The notes under the pieces were generated by a model. It was not told the DNA's origin, made no database searches, and saw only the letters and a list, made by a program, of their open reading frames with translations. Shown here in pieces: positions 49,301 through 57,540 of a stretch of 60,000 nt of DNA. Numbering within the stretch: the stretch's first letter is position 1; each line of letters begins with the position of its first letter. Position numbers and translations under genes: made by a program. This DNA comes from Antedon mediterranea (Eukaryota; Echinodermata; Crinoidea; Comatulida; Antedonidae): NCBI RefSeq assembly GCF_964355755.1, contig NC_092674.1, positions 28,014,001-28,074,000 on the forward strand. Reading direction: 5' to 3'.

Positions 49301-52300
49301 TTACCACATTTAATGCGGGTGATCCATCCAGCAATTGCTGATCATTAGGGAGGACCTTCAGAGGTTAACAAATATACATATTCACAAGATGCTCTACATA
49401 AACAAAGTCTTACTACAAGTCTGTGGGAGTGGAGTTGTAATTTTGTCCTTAGAAAAAAATGTGGCGGGACTTGAACCCAGGACCCTTGGAGTGGTAGCCA
49501 AGCCAAGCATCATAACCACCAAGCCACACCTCCGTTCTCAGAATACCTTTAAAATGGATTATATATTCAATTATTCATCAAATGTATTTGGTTAATTGCT
49601 TCTTTAAAGCTTTTTACGATAATGAGCGTTGAATTCATTAAAAATGAATTTACATTTTAAGATCCATTACCTAAGCTTCTACCTTTGGTTTGTTACAGTA
49701 TATTAGAAAACTGTTAAATATTAAAATGTTTAAGCTAGTGTGCTTCTAAATGGTCTATTTACCAATTGCTCTTGACCCGTATGTTGGATTGATACTTTAC
49801 AACAGATTCGAACAGATCCTTTCGGGGACATTTATAATGGGTAAAATCGCCGTTGTAATAGACTCTTTAAGCAATGCTTTATAATATTAATCATTAATAC
49901 CACTCAATTTAAACCATATCGGAACCTGTGCACTATTAAAAAATAATTATTGATATAATTTTTTTTTTCTTAATTGGATCGTGTACAGTACTGTAGATGA
50001 TGTATTATTATTACTTTGGTTAATAGTAAATACAACTCAGGGACTACAGTTGTTCAATTAAAGATACCGACAATTTTTTTTTTTCCTTTTCTGAAATGGA
50101 TATGAATTATTATCATAATTTCAAGGTAATGTACACTACTAGAGATGGTTAAAGTAAAAAAAAATTAATATTGAATATTTTTTTAAGATCATCTTGGTTA
50201 AAATGTACAATATGAAAATCTTTCATTTATCTACAGTATATTAGCGCTAGTAGCTACTCCAATTTCAGTTTGTGTGTTAAGTCTAGTTGTCAGTCATATT
50301 TCATTGTAATTAACATTAATTTGCATCGAAATTCTAGCTTTCGTTTGTGACAGTGTGTTTGCGTTCACTGACGACTTCATTACAGCAGTTGTCATTCTCA
50401 AATTTCAGAATTTCTTTTGACAGTAAAAGAAATGTCAGTATTGTTTGGTAAATGGGTATTAAAAGGTCTTTATAGCCAGCAAATGTCATGCCTACTGTAG
50501 GTTCTGCTGTTTTTTCTTATGATTGAGTCTGGTCTGTAGTATTTATTGGTAATTATGCTAAAGCTCTGTCTACAAAACAAATATGGTAGTGATATGCTTA
50601 AATATGGTAATGATATGACATCATCATGTCCATACAGTATATGGGCACCTCCCATGTTTTTGTCGCATAAAGTTTGATAGTGTAGACAGAGCTTAATAAA
50701 GCTTTTTTATAAAACATTAAAGGATTGTTTATTCATATTTGTTTCATTTCAAGAAAATAAAATCTGTTGGAAGGGAGAGATAATGTTATTGAATTTGTAT
50801 GCTTTTAGTTTGTGTAAATGTACAACTTTATGAGGTGTACTGTTGTTTTTTAAACATTAACATTAATACATTAAACATTAAACTTATTGATATTTGGGTA
50901 GTAAAAACTGTAACAATTTCAATAAATATAAACTCAATTAGTTTTATTTGAAATCAGAATATTAATTATTGATCTGCATACAGTTCAACTGCATTGTGGA
51001 TGATAATGTCAATTCTATTATTATATTATTATATTTGATTATTGTTAGCAGGAATATGGACAAATTTGTGGCTAAGTATACTTGGGAATAATTGTTTCCA
51101 ATAGACCTGAAGTTACAATAAGTTCATCAAATGTCATGTCATATTTGTGCTGTAAATGAACTTTGAATAGATTAAATTTACTTCTACTCAGTTTGAATCT
51201 TTAATGTATCTTTACAAGTCGCAAACCATCCACTCATAACGTTATTAACGTCAAATCAACTTGTCAACTTATAGAAAAATGTATCATTTATGCTAAATAA
51301 AAAAAAAGCCTTTAATTTTACAATATTTGCATTTTCTCTTAACTGAAATGCCATCAACGTAAAAAGCTGCGATTTAAATTTATTTGCAAATAAGAATATT
51401 TACAGACCATACTGTAAGTACCCAATCACTCATAAGTCCAACTTGTCAAAATAGAGAAAAAAATAATCTATGCTAAATAAAAAAAAGGGTTTTATTTTAC
51501 ATGCATATATTTGTGTATAGATATTTTTGTAACTTGAATTTTTAGCATTTTCTTTCCATTGTTGAAATTAAGATACCTTGAAAAACCCTGTTAAAAAAAT
51601 GAAATGACATGCAGTACATCTAAAAGCAACATATTTATTTATTCACTTCTTTTGATTGGTACAAAACCAGCGATTTTCTATTTATAAATGAACTACACAC
51701 TAAACAAACAGCAAAAACACAAGCAGTATTTACAGTCTTAAAGATGTATTGTCCCCCAGAAAAAGTAATTCTTAAAAAATTGTGTTGAATATTCCATTTT
51801 ATGTAACATAATAGTTATCCACTTTGAACAAAAAATTAGATCGAAAAAAAATGTATTTACCTGAAAAAAATGTAATTTAAAGTAAAAAATGATCAAATTG
51901 GCTGCCAGCCAATGGATTTTTAGTTAAATTTAACCATTTATTTTGTCATTTTATAAGTGAAAACATTTTTTTTTCTATGGAAGTGATTAACTTTATCAAA
52001 ACTACAAAATAACACTTTCAAAGTCTGATTAAATTAATCTTCATTTTTCATTTTTTTTGGGGAGACAATACATCTTTAAGACATGAATAGAAAATCAAAC
52101 AAACAAAGTATTGTACTCAAAATCTCTTTCTTCTTTTTCTTCTTCTTACAAACAATTAGAAAGACAAAAGAAAAAAAGCAAGTTACTTTAAACTGACTGA
52201 AATTTATCATTTGATTGATAATGGTTTTTCTCGGAATTACAATTCTGTTTTATACTGTTTACTTTTCTAGATTCATTTTAATAATTTAAACAGATAGTTT

Positions 52301-54302
52301 TATACATTTACTTAAAAGAATATAACATAAAATGACAACTAAGTCATTGTAATCTTCAATTTATGAGTTGAAAAAGTTAAATGAATATGTCACCATTTAC
52401 AGAATTCATGGAAAAATAATTTATATGACGTACAGTATGCTACAAATTGTATTGTTTTAGATACATATTGTTATTTTTCTATTTTAATTTTACCGATAGC
52501 GTTATACATTTAGATAAAAGAATTTAATATAAAATTACTAAGTTTAACCTGATTATTGGAAAAAAATATTGAATTTAAAATTGAAATAGAAAAGTAACAT
52601 ATTAATTGAAATGTTTTTTGTCTAATAGCCGGAGTTATGATTCCGCCGTTTATGAAAACAGAAGATGGTTTTGAACTGCAGTTTCAGGTCAACTATCTGG
52701 GTCATTTTCTGCTTACATTGCTGTTATCCGATCTCTTGATTAAAACAGGCGTACACAACAAATGCGCACGGATAGTCAACGTTTCCTCCGTGGCTCATAT
52801 TTGCGAAGATCTCGATATGAACAACTTAATAGACAGGTATGACTTATGATTGACACTCAGCTATGCATACATTTAATAGTGGCACTTAAGAGGTTTACTT
52901 ATTAATTATAAGGGTTTAGGTTCGATTACCGATCGATTATAGTTATTAAGTGAGTATAATAATAATAGATTGTTGCTGCAATTTTAAAGTTTTTGTGAAA
53001 ATTAGTGAATTACATGCTTTCCAATTTCCTGATCTAAGTCCTTGCATCATATATTATAATTTATTTTTATGGACAAGACTTTGCTTGTGAAGTAAATGAT
53101 TTAGTTACTCATCTTTTTTTGATGTGTAAAACAAATTGAATAGAACCCCTATTAAGGGGACACTTTATGACCTAGCAAAGTTTCCTATTAGTAGGTATTG
53201 TCCCCTGAATATGGTTGGCAGTATACAGTAAGTGTTAAAATGCATAATTATTTTCCTTTATCTGTTTTACAGGGAGGTGTACCCCTGAATTGGGGTGTCC
53301 CCTGAATTTGTATGTCCCCTGAATAGAGGTGTCCCCTGAATAGAGGTGTCCCCTGAATAGAGGTGTCCCCTGAATAGAGGTGTCCCCTGAATAGAGGTGT
53401 CCCCTGAATAGAGGTGTCCCCTGAATAGAGGTGTCCCCTGAATAGAAGTGTTTCCTCTGAATAGAAGTGTTTCCTGAATAGAAGTGTTTCCTGAATAGGG
53501 GTGTCCACTGAATAGAGGTGTTGCCTGAATAGAGGTGTTGCCTGAATAGAGGTGTTCCCTGAATATGGATGTCCCCTGAATAGAGGTGTTTCCTGAATAG
53601 GGATGTCCCCTGAATAGAGGTGTTTTCTGAATTGGGGTGTCCCCTGAATAGAGGTGTCCCCTGAATATGGATGTCCCCTGAATAGAGGTGTTTACTGAAT
53701 TGGGATGTCCCCTGAATAGAGGTGTTTCCTGAATTGGGATGTCCCCTGAATAGAGGTGTTGCCTGAATAGAGGTGTTTCCTGAATTGGGATGTCACCTGA
53801 ATAGAGGTGTTTCCTGAATTGGGATGTCCCCTGAATAGAGGTGTTTCCTGAATTGGGATGTCCCCTGAATAGAGGTGTTGCCTGAATTGGGGTGTCCCCT
53901 GAATAGAGGTGTTTTCTGAATTGGGATGTCCCCTGAATAGAGGTGTTTCCTGAATTGGGATGTCCCCTGGATAGAGGTGTTTTATGGTATAGTACTATGA
54001 ATAGTTTAACAAAGTAAACTATAATACTCGTTTCAAGCCTTGAAATATAGAAAGAAAATATTTTTTTTTTTACTTTTCATTTATCTTTTAGAACTTTTTA
54101 TGGAAAATATTCAAGTTACTCAAACAGCAAATTTGCAATAATTCTATCATCATACAGACTTCATCAGAAGTTGATGACTCGAGGAAATCATGTGACCGTC
54201 AATTGCGTTCACCCTGGCGTTGTCAATAGTGAATTGTTCCATCATTACCATTGGGCCTTGCAGCCATTAAGAAGAATATGTGCAATGCTTCATGTCTTAA
54301 AG
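22366..54302 (+). CDS. DHRSX: DHRSX-type short-chain dehydrogenase/reductase (3' end outside window)
   Basis: Exons: 22366-22468, 23521-23628, 28363-28533, 52629-52836 and 54092-54302. Together they encode residues 1-267 in continuous phase. A hydrophobic N-terminal segment ([20 protein letters not shown]) precedes the Rossmann fold. SDR landmarks: cofactor loop TGGASGIG 47-54, LDLASL, NNAG 126-129, NYLGHF, catalytic Ser in NVSS 178-181, YSNSK 206-210 (catalytic Tyr and Lys) and PGVVNSEL from 238. The stretch [19 protein letters not shown] resembles vertebrate DHRSX, which is about 330 residues, so roughly 60 C-terminal residues are missing. DHRSX was recently described as a polyprenol dehydrogenase/dolichal reductase in dolichol synthesis at the ER. 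The start ATG has a purine at -3. The first donor (GTTAAA) is weak but its phase fits. A generic SDR paralogue is the alternative reading. Confidence 0.93.
22795..23132. mobile_element. Harbinger-like foldback element rich in GACGCA/TGCGTC motifs
   Basis: 338 bp with terminal inverted repeats of about 53 bp that differ at only two positions (outer end TGCACTTGTCAATTGTATGA, inner part CCCCCGGGAGAGGTGCGTCA). TAA lies directly outside both ends, as expected for a PIF/Harbinger-type insertion. The interior repeats GTGCGTCA, GTGTGTCA, TACGTCA and GACGCAC about a dozen times. It lies in DHRSX intron 1, 0.33 kb after exon 1. Confidence 0.8.
23635..23936. repeat. Family B foldback, copy 11, interrupted
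   Basis: A left half (to about 23,688) and a right half (from about 23,848) are separated by roughly 160 bp of unrelated sequence containing a GGGAATAAAG motif. It starts 7 bp after the donor of DHRSX exon 2. Confidence 0.65.
24297..24735. repeat. 17-18 bp minisatellite, DHRSX intron 2
   Basis: About 25 copies of units of the type ACTTACTCAACTACAAC, with deletions of the TTACT part in some. The array degrades at its right end. Confidence 0.9.
25342..25440. mobile_element. 99-bp hairpin insertion with 10-bp flanking direct repeats
   Basis: AGCTAAATAG flanks both sides (25332-25341 and 25441-25450). The insert starts GGTGT, ends ACACCC, and consists of TCTAGAAAACTCAGA repeats in direct and inverted order. 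This is what a small transposed foldback with a 10-bp target duplication would look like. Confidence 0.55.
25450..25545. repeat. Degenerate family A fragment
   Basis: GCGTAAGCTTGTTTCCTAGG and GACGCAACACTAAAG echo the family A left end. Heavily diverged. Confidence 0.35.
25549..25685. repeat. Family B foldback, copy 12
   Basis: AAAGCTCTGTCTACACTATC is intact at the left. The right end is shortened to AAAGTTGTAGATAGAGCTTA. Confidence 0.8.
26299..26449. repeat. Family B foldback, copy 13
   Basis: The interior TGTGATGTGCCCAGTGATGG and the right end GATATTGTTGACAGAGCTTA are clear. The left end is degraded. Confidence 0.75.
27103..27252. repeat. Family B foldback, copy 14
   Basis: TTAAGCTCTGTCCACACTAT to GATAGTGTATACAGAGCTTT. 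TTAA is preserved on the left. Confidence 0.85.
29420..29705. repeat. Direct duplication of a ~155-bp unit
   Basis: GTGCCTAGCTTACCTGGATA, CCAAAGAGAGGAAGAAC and TAAAAATATATTGCA (TATCGCA in the second) recur about 155 bp apart. A third copy lies at 30,872-30,970, inserted in a family B element. Confidence 0.75.
30155..30334. repeat. Family B foldback, copy 15
   Basis: TTAAGCTCTGTCTACACTAT to GATAGTGTAGACAGAGCTTT, with TTAA at both ends. Confidence 0.85.
30832..31112. repeat. Family B foldback, copy 16, interrupted by another repeat
   Basis: A first left end (AGCTCTGTCTACACTATTAT) is followed by about 100 bp of the 29.4 kb repeat. A second left end (AGCTCTGTCTACAAAAGTAC) then begins the remainder of the element. 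Confidence 0.75.
31267..31438. repeat. Family B foldback, copy 17
   Basis: TTAAAGCTCTGTCTACATCA to TAGTAGTGTAGACAGAGCTT, directly before the 63-bp satellite. Confidence 0.8.
31440..33150. repeat. 63-bp minisatellite, about 27 copies
   Basis: The unit contains TTTGTACATACTGTGGAGTA, GATACATCTACATATGAACA and ACAAAACAGTTATACAA. Most periods are 63 bp, with 64- and 65-bp variants (GTTTATA, GTTATATA). Linked variants (GTAGG/GTAAG, GTATAC/GGATAC, GAAAAAC/GAACAAC) give a higher-order pattern; the last units alternate as a dimer of about 130 bp. Because 63 is a multiple of 3, long open frames appear on both strands, but these are by-products of the repeat. Confidence 0.95.
33691..33852. repeat. Family B foldback, copy 18
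   Basis: TTCTGTGTCTACACTGTCCC to GATAGTATAGACAGAGCTTA. Confidence 0.8.
33877..34150. repeat. ~62-bp tandem repeat
   Basis: About 4.5 units of TTACATTTTGAACGAAAGTA followed by TTTATTTGTTGATAAGCCCA and ATTTTCCAGTCTTA. Confidence 0.85.
34690..34865. repeat. Duplicate of the 34.06-34.25 kb block
   Basis: Repeats GTTGATAAGCCCAATTTT, TAATGACCCTTCCACAGTGC and ACATGATATTGACCG in the same order as 34,060-34,250, about 620 bp downstream. Confidence 0.75.
35226..35592. mobile_element. Family E foldback element with paired TGACGTCA sites
   Basis: The ends ATAAGGCCCATACACTAGGA and its inverse (TCATAGTGTAATTGGGCCTT) bracket a long palindrome. The inner arms each carry CCAATCAAATGACGTCATGA or its inverse, around 35,344 and 35,420. 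About 370 bp, no ORF. Confidence 0.7.
35593..36470. other. Intronic stretch without recognised features
   Basis: AT-rich DHRSX intron 3 sequence. No exon, satellite or foldback element was recognised on either strand. Confidence 0.4.
36470..36510. repeat. Orphan fragment of the 63-bp minisatellite unit
   Basis: AACAGTCATATATAATTTGT and ACATACTGTGGAGTAGGAA match the array unit at about 32,892, including its private GTCATATATAA variant, although the array ended 3.3 kb earlier. Confidence 0.8.
37140..37860. repeat. TGGTGATGGTAGT-rich imperfect repeats with a GC-richer block
   Basis: Units of about 120 bp share TTGTGGTGTTTGTAGTCATT, ACAGTAATAACAGTTCATGG and GAGATGGCTGTGGTGATGGT. The stretch 37,265-37,410 is the second copy of the repeat at 10.13-10.29 kb. 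Confidence 0.75.
38399..38955. repeat. Family D-ended long foldback
   Basis: TTTAAAGATGTATTGTC at the left and GACAATACATCTTTAA at the right are inverted, 557 bp apart. This is longer than the other family D copies. Confidence 0.55.
39838..40205. repeat. Family D foldback (TTAA type)
   Basis: Contains AGATGTATTGTTCCCCTGAA, GTTGAATTTAACCATTTATT, TTTTATAAGTGAAAAC and AAAATTATTACATCTTTAA. It lies about 285 bp left of the 3.8 kb TIR element. Confidence 0.7.
40844..42905 (+). pseudogene. Broken mobile-element gene with FEN/XPG-like nuclease motifs and a Cys-rich tail
   Basis: The ATG at 40844 opens a reading with an in-frame TGA within 15 codons, then [15 protein letters not shown] likely intron spans 41166-41721. 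The frame from 41998 holds EEADTR (42040), SPDTDD (42118) and [15 protein letters not shown] (from 42292). Spacing and acidic residues (E-x-A-D, D-x-D, GCD) recall the XPG-I/FEN1 pattern EAEA...EDMD...GCDY. Frame changes occur near 42,395 and 42,485. The last frame contains [25 protein letters not shown] and a cysteine-rich stretch from WSCKKSKC to CSCKNCNN. Similar proteins are multi-copy and uncharacterised in many invertebrate genomes (from memory). The nuclease assignment is an inference from motif pattern. Stops and frameshifts show this copy is dead. Confidence 0.6.
43010..43625. repeat. 173-bp tandem array inside the TIR element
   Basis: About 3.6 copies. The landmark GTAACGGATGAACCATGAG recurs at 43031, 43203, 43376 and 43549 (periods 172, 173, 173). 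The copies are nearly identical, so the expansion is recent. It lies between the broken gene and the right terminal repeat. Confidence 0.9.
44306..44626. repeat. Family D foldback, sharing TTAA with a family B copy
   Basis: TTAAAGATACATTGTCCCC to GGGGGACAATATATTTAA. The right TTAA (44623-44626) is also the left TTAA of the following family B element. Confidence 0.75.
44622..44752. repeat. Family B foldback, copy 19
   Basis: TTAAGCTCTGTCTACACTAT to GATAGTGTAGACAGAGCTTT with AA following, so TTAA is exact at both ends. It directly abuts a family D element. Confidence 0.9.
44753..45440. other. Intronic stretch without recognised features
   Basis: No exon, satellite or foldback copy was recognised between the family B copy and the 20-bp minisatellite. 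Confidence 0.4.
45440..45655. repeat. 20-bp minisatellite
   Basis: About ten nearly identical units of TATGTCCTGATACTGTACTG. Confidence 0.95.
46733..46838. repeat. Family D remnant
   Basis: GGGACAATACATCTTCAAG at the right end, preceded by a degraded interior. Confidence 0.35.
47411..47551. repeat. Family B foldback, copy 20, right end truncated
   Basis: TTAAGCTCTGTCTACACTAT at the left. The similarity stops at GTCAAACTAGTTTA. Confidence 0.8.
47835..48165 (-). mobile_element. 5S rRNA-derived SINE (SINE3-like)
   Basis: Read on the minus strand from about 48,165, the sequence matches the 3' two-thirds of animal 5S rRNA: GATCACCGAAGTTAAGCAAC, GGGCCTGGTTAG, an intact box C GGATGGGAGACC, then ATCTGGGAATA and GGGTGCTGTA. 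It is followed by about 220 bp of non-5S body and an A-rich tail rich in AATAAAA (minus strand, near 47,835-47,860). This is the layout of a 5S-headed SINE. The first ~35 bases of 5S are missing. Confidence 0.8.
48690..48920 (+). mobile_element. tRNA-type SINE copy, + orientation
   Basis: It contains a Pol III B-box-like GGGTTCAAGTCC at 48,712, then a body shared with the copy at 49.3-49.5 kb (AAATTACAACTCCACT, GTAGAGCATCTTGTG, ATCAGCAATTGCTGGATGGA), and ends in an A-rich AAACAAACAAAAC tail near 48,910. The 5' head is degraded. Confidence 0.7.
49290..49545 (-). mobile_element. tRNA-type SINE copy, - orientation
   Basis: On the minus strand it reads GGAGGTGTGGCTTGGTGG (A-box region), GGTTCAAGTCCCGCCAC (B box), then the same body and the TGATCAGCAATTGCTGGATG motif as the + copy 400 bp away, and an A-rich end. 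It is better preserved at the tRNA-like head than its partner. Confidence 0.75.
49546..50558. other. Intronic stretch without recognised features
   Basis: AT-rich DHRSX intron 3 sequence. Nothing recognisable on either strand. Confidence 0.4.
50559..50696. repeat. Family B foldback, copy 21
   Basis: AAAGCTCTGTCTACAAAACA (left arm shortened) to GATAGTGTAGACAGAGCTTA. Confidence 0.8.
51738..52079. repeat. Family D foldback with TTAA at both ends
   Basis: The best preserved copy: TTAAAGATGTATTGTCCCC to GGAGACAATACATCTTTAA, 342 bp, no coding capacity. Confidence 0.85.
53262..53985. repeat. 17-bp minisatellite in DHRSX intron 4
   Basis: About 42 units of the type GGTGTCCCCTGAATAGA, homogeneous to about 53,445 and then diverging (TTTCCTGAATT, TTGCCTGAATA). 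It ends about 105 bp before exon 5. An open minus-strand frame through it is a repeat artefact. Confidence 0.95.
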
Positions 54303-54433
54303 GTAAAGTCTTTAATTTAGTTTAAACTATGCAACTACTATTTTGACGATTTGTGAGGCAACTAAACAATTTAATTTCTTGAACGTAACAGTCTTGATTT
54401 TTTGGCATACTAAACATACAATGAGTGATGAGC

Positions 54434-54592
54434 CTAAAGCTCTGTCTACACTATCAAACTTTATGTGACAACAAAATGAGATTTGCCCATCTTTGAACAT
54501 GATGATGTCATATCACGACCATTAAGCACATAACTACCATATATGGACACATCACACTTGTTAAACTATTTGATAGTGTAGACAGAGCTTAA
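54434..54592. repeat. Family B foldback, copy 22
   Basis: AAAGCTCTGTCTACACTATC to GATAGTGTAGACAGAGCTTA, 132 bp after DHRSX exon 5. Confidence 0.85.
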
Positions 54593-55001
54593 CACTATTT
54601 CATTCCTTATTAGCTACAGTCATTTATAAAAGTGAGGTACTTTGTCTTTTTGCTGTGTAAACCTCATCCATTAAATATAATGTAAAAATTGACTGGGAAA
54701 ATTGTTCACAAATTAAGTTTTAAGAGAAGATTTTTGCAAATGTCATTTTTAATATATTTTTATTGTTAATTGTTATTTTTGTTCACTAGACATTAACAAA
54801 AAAAATTATATTGGTATCATTATTGAGCTAAAGAGAGGTTTGATTATTTTCCTGCCCTCTCTTTCTTTTAATAATGGTTTTTTCAAAAAGAAACATAGAT
54901 AGATCCGATCTGAGTAGTCAACTGATTTCTTCTCGTAGCATTAGATTAAGATAAGCAACACTCATAGACTACTAACACCAGCCACTGTCGGTTTCTGTAG
55001 T

Positions 55002-55145
55002 TTAAAGCTCTGTCCACACTAGAAACTAGTTTGACAAAAAGTGTGATGTGCACAAATATGGTAGTGATATTACATCATCATGTCCATATATGGGCACATC
55101 AAATTTTTTTGTCACATAAAGTTTGATTGTGTGGACAGGGCTTAA
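55002..55145. repeat. Family B foldback, copy 23
   Basis: TTAAAGCTCTGTCCACACTA to GTGTGGACAGGGCTTAA. Confidence 0.85.
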
Positions 55146-55542
55146 CATAATTATTGCAAGATTTTGTCTATTTGTAGATTTGTTCCCCTAAAATATTCCC
55201 TATTAAAACAATGCTAGTGACAGTGTGACACAGTTACAGTGATACGACGATTAATAGCTTTCCATATATCGTAATTGTTTATCGGGCCTAAGGGAGTTGT
55301 TAATGTAACTGAAATTATCTTCAAGCACTCTCAACATTATCAAATTTTCTTAGATAATAATCTATAATTTATTTTTATAATGAAATTTTAGATGATAGAT
55401 TAGAAAGTGAATTGCTTGTTAGATAAACGGTTTGGAAATCTATAGCTCTGAACGCACATGTAGAAAAAAGGAAATAAAAGAAAATTAAAGAACATAAATT
55501 CAAAGGTGAAAAAAAAAAAACATTATATAGAAATGTGTAGTA

Positions 55543-55712
55543 TAGAGCTCTGTCTACACTATAAATTTATTTTGACAAAATAAGTGTGATGTGCCCAAAT
55601 ATGGTAGTGATATGCCCAAATATAGTACTGATATTGCATCATCATGTCCATATTATGGGCACATCACATTTATTTTTGTCACATAAAGTTTGATAGTGTA
55701 GACAGAACTTAA
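55543..55712. repeat. Family B foldback, copy 24
   Basis: AGAGCTCTGTCTACACTATA to GATAGTGTAGACAGAACTTA. Confidence 0.85.
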
Positions 55713-55727
55713 GGTTATTGAAGGTTA

Positions 55728-55850
55728 TTAAAGCTCTGTCCACACTATAAACTAGTTTGACAAAAAAGTGTGATGTGCCCAAATATGGTAGTGATATTAT
55801 GTCCATATACAGTATGGGCACATCACATTTTTTTGTCACATACGTGTGAT
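55728..55850. repeat. Family B foldback, copy 25, right end degraded
   Basis: TTAAAGCTCTGTCCACACTA at the left. The similarity fades after GTCACATACGTGTGATG. It lies only 15 bp after copy 24. Confidence 0.8.
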
Positions 55851-56139
55851 GTTTAAAACTATTAGCTTAGACCTAGTTTTAAATTATTACTTTTTTCTTT
55901 CATGCTTTATTTTTCCATGTTTAGCTCTCACAATTTCATCAATTTTAGATTTATTCAATACATGTCTATGATGAAGGCTGAGGGTCTCTAAAGGGCGCCC
56001 TCAGGCTTCTTGTACGAGTGATAGTTCTCTTCCATCACATAGTGTCATATCAAGAACTAGACCAGGTAACGAAGAAAACGCAAAATGAAATTGAATCATG
56101 AAGATAGTTTAGTTCTAATCATGCACTATCGTTCACCCA

Positions 56140-56288
56140 ACCTACTATAAACTTGTTTGACACATTTATCGTAAAATTTAAAATTAAATACTGGTCTGAA
56201 ACATACAATTGTATGCTGTGTCCATAATGTCATACTGTATAATTACCATATTTGGGCATATCACTTCCATTTGTGGGCATAGCTTTAA
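56140..56288. repeat. Degenerate family B copy 26
   Basis: ACCATATTTGGGCATATCAC and GTGGGCATAGCTTTA are recognisable. The ends are lost. Confidence 0.45.
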
Positions 56289-56359
56289 ATGTTCAGTATG
56301 CCCATTTTTATTCCTTGCCAAATGTATTCATGGCTGCTGCAACCTTAACCTTCTCTTCC

Positions 56360-57215
56360 CCCTCCTAGATAATTAACCTACCTCCCCCCCCCCCCACACA
56401 CACACACACCCTAAGGAATACAACCTACACCTCCCTCCTAGATAATCAACCTTACACATAACCCCTAGGTAATTAATCTACCCCTACAGAATGAACCTAG
56501 AGGAACCTGCAGTACACCTAGATAATCAGCCTAGCCCCTCACAATAATTAACCACCCCCTAGATAATCAACTTATCCCCTAGATAATTATTCTAGCCCCC
56601 TCCCCCTCCCACCTAGATAATCAACCTTACACATAACCCCTAGGTAATTAATCTACCCCTAGAGAATGAACCTAGAGGAACCTGCAGTACACCTAGATAA
56701 AAAGCCTAGCCCCTCACAATAATTAACCACCCCCTAGATAATCAACTTATCCCCTAGATAATCAACTTATCCCCTAGATAATTATTCTAGCCCCCCCCCC
56801 CCCCCCTCTAGATAATCAACCTTACACATAACCCCTAGGTAATTAATCTACCCCTATAGAATGAACCTAGAGGAACCTGCAGTACACCTAGATAATCAGC
56901 CTAGCCCCTCACAATAATTAACCACCCACTAGATAATCAACTTTTCCCCTAGATAATTATTCTAGCCCCCCCCCCCCTCCCTCTAGATAATCAACCTTAC
57001 ACATAACCCCTAGGTAATTAATCTACCCCTAGAGAATGAACCTAGAGGAACCTGCAGTACACCTAGATAATCAGCCTAGCCCCTCACAATAATTAACCAC
57101 CCCCTAGATAATCAACTTACCCCCTAGATAATTATTCTAGCCCCCCTAGATAATCAACCTACAGGAATCTACAGTAACTCCTTAGATAATCAACCTAACC
57201 CTAAATAATCTACTA
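56360..57215. repeat. ~175-bp higher-order satellite built on CCTAGATAATCAAC
   Basis: GATAATCAACCTTACACATA recurs at 56441, 56616, 56811 and 56986 (steps 175, 195, 175). The long step carries one extra CAACTTATCCCCTAGATAAT unit and a long C run. The larger unit is itself built of TAGATAAT/TAGGTAAT sub-repeats. It is strand-asymmetric: C-rich with almost no G runs on the + strand. Confidence 0.9.
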
Positions 57216-57507
57216 CTTAACACTAAAATTAATATTTTTACTTCTACTGTAAAATCGTGCGAGTATAAACAATGGATACCTTGTAAAACGTACACAGATC
57301 TGTTGTAGACCTTCCATTAGTACAATGAAAATAACATTCATTAGAGCATCAACCTTTAACATTCTACTTTCTGTTTGAAAGAAAAACACACTTGTCATTG
57401 GACAGGATTATAATTATTGAATGTAAATAAATATTCGATTGTGAGTAGTGCTGGTAACTATATGAATAGTCAAGCAATTATGCGTTTTGCACTAGTGAAA
57501 CGTGACT

Positions 57508-57540
57508 GTAAACTTCAAGAGCGACGCTCTTGAAGTTTAC
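57508..57540. repeat. 33-bp near-perfect palindrome
   Basis: GTAAACTTCAAGAGCG and its exact inverse flank a single A. The outer GTGAC (57503) and GTCAC (57546) extend the symmetry. Confidence 0.85.

Larger units (their letters stand above)
28534..52628 (+). other. DHRSX: 24.1 kb intron 3 of DHRSX
   Basis: Donor AACG|GTAAGA and acceptor TCTAATAG|CC split the Ala codon of NNAG. The intron holds most of the window's satellites and mobile elements, listed separately. No other host gene with conserved protein features was recognised inside it. Confidence 0.85.

Noticed and set aside
49440-49530. Genuine tRNA gene on the minus strand
   Set aside because: A-box and B-box motifs are present, but the SINE body and A-rich tail follow and the acceptor stem does not pair.
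53248-53508. Minus-strand open frame with a repeated [10 protein letters not shown] pattern
   Set aside because: It is a translation of the 17-bp minisatellite.
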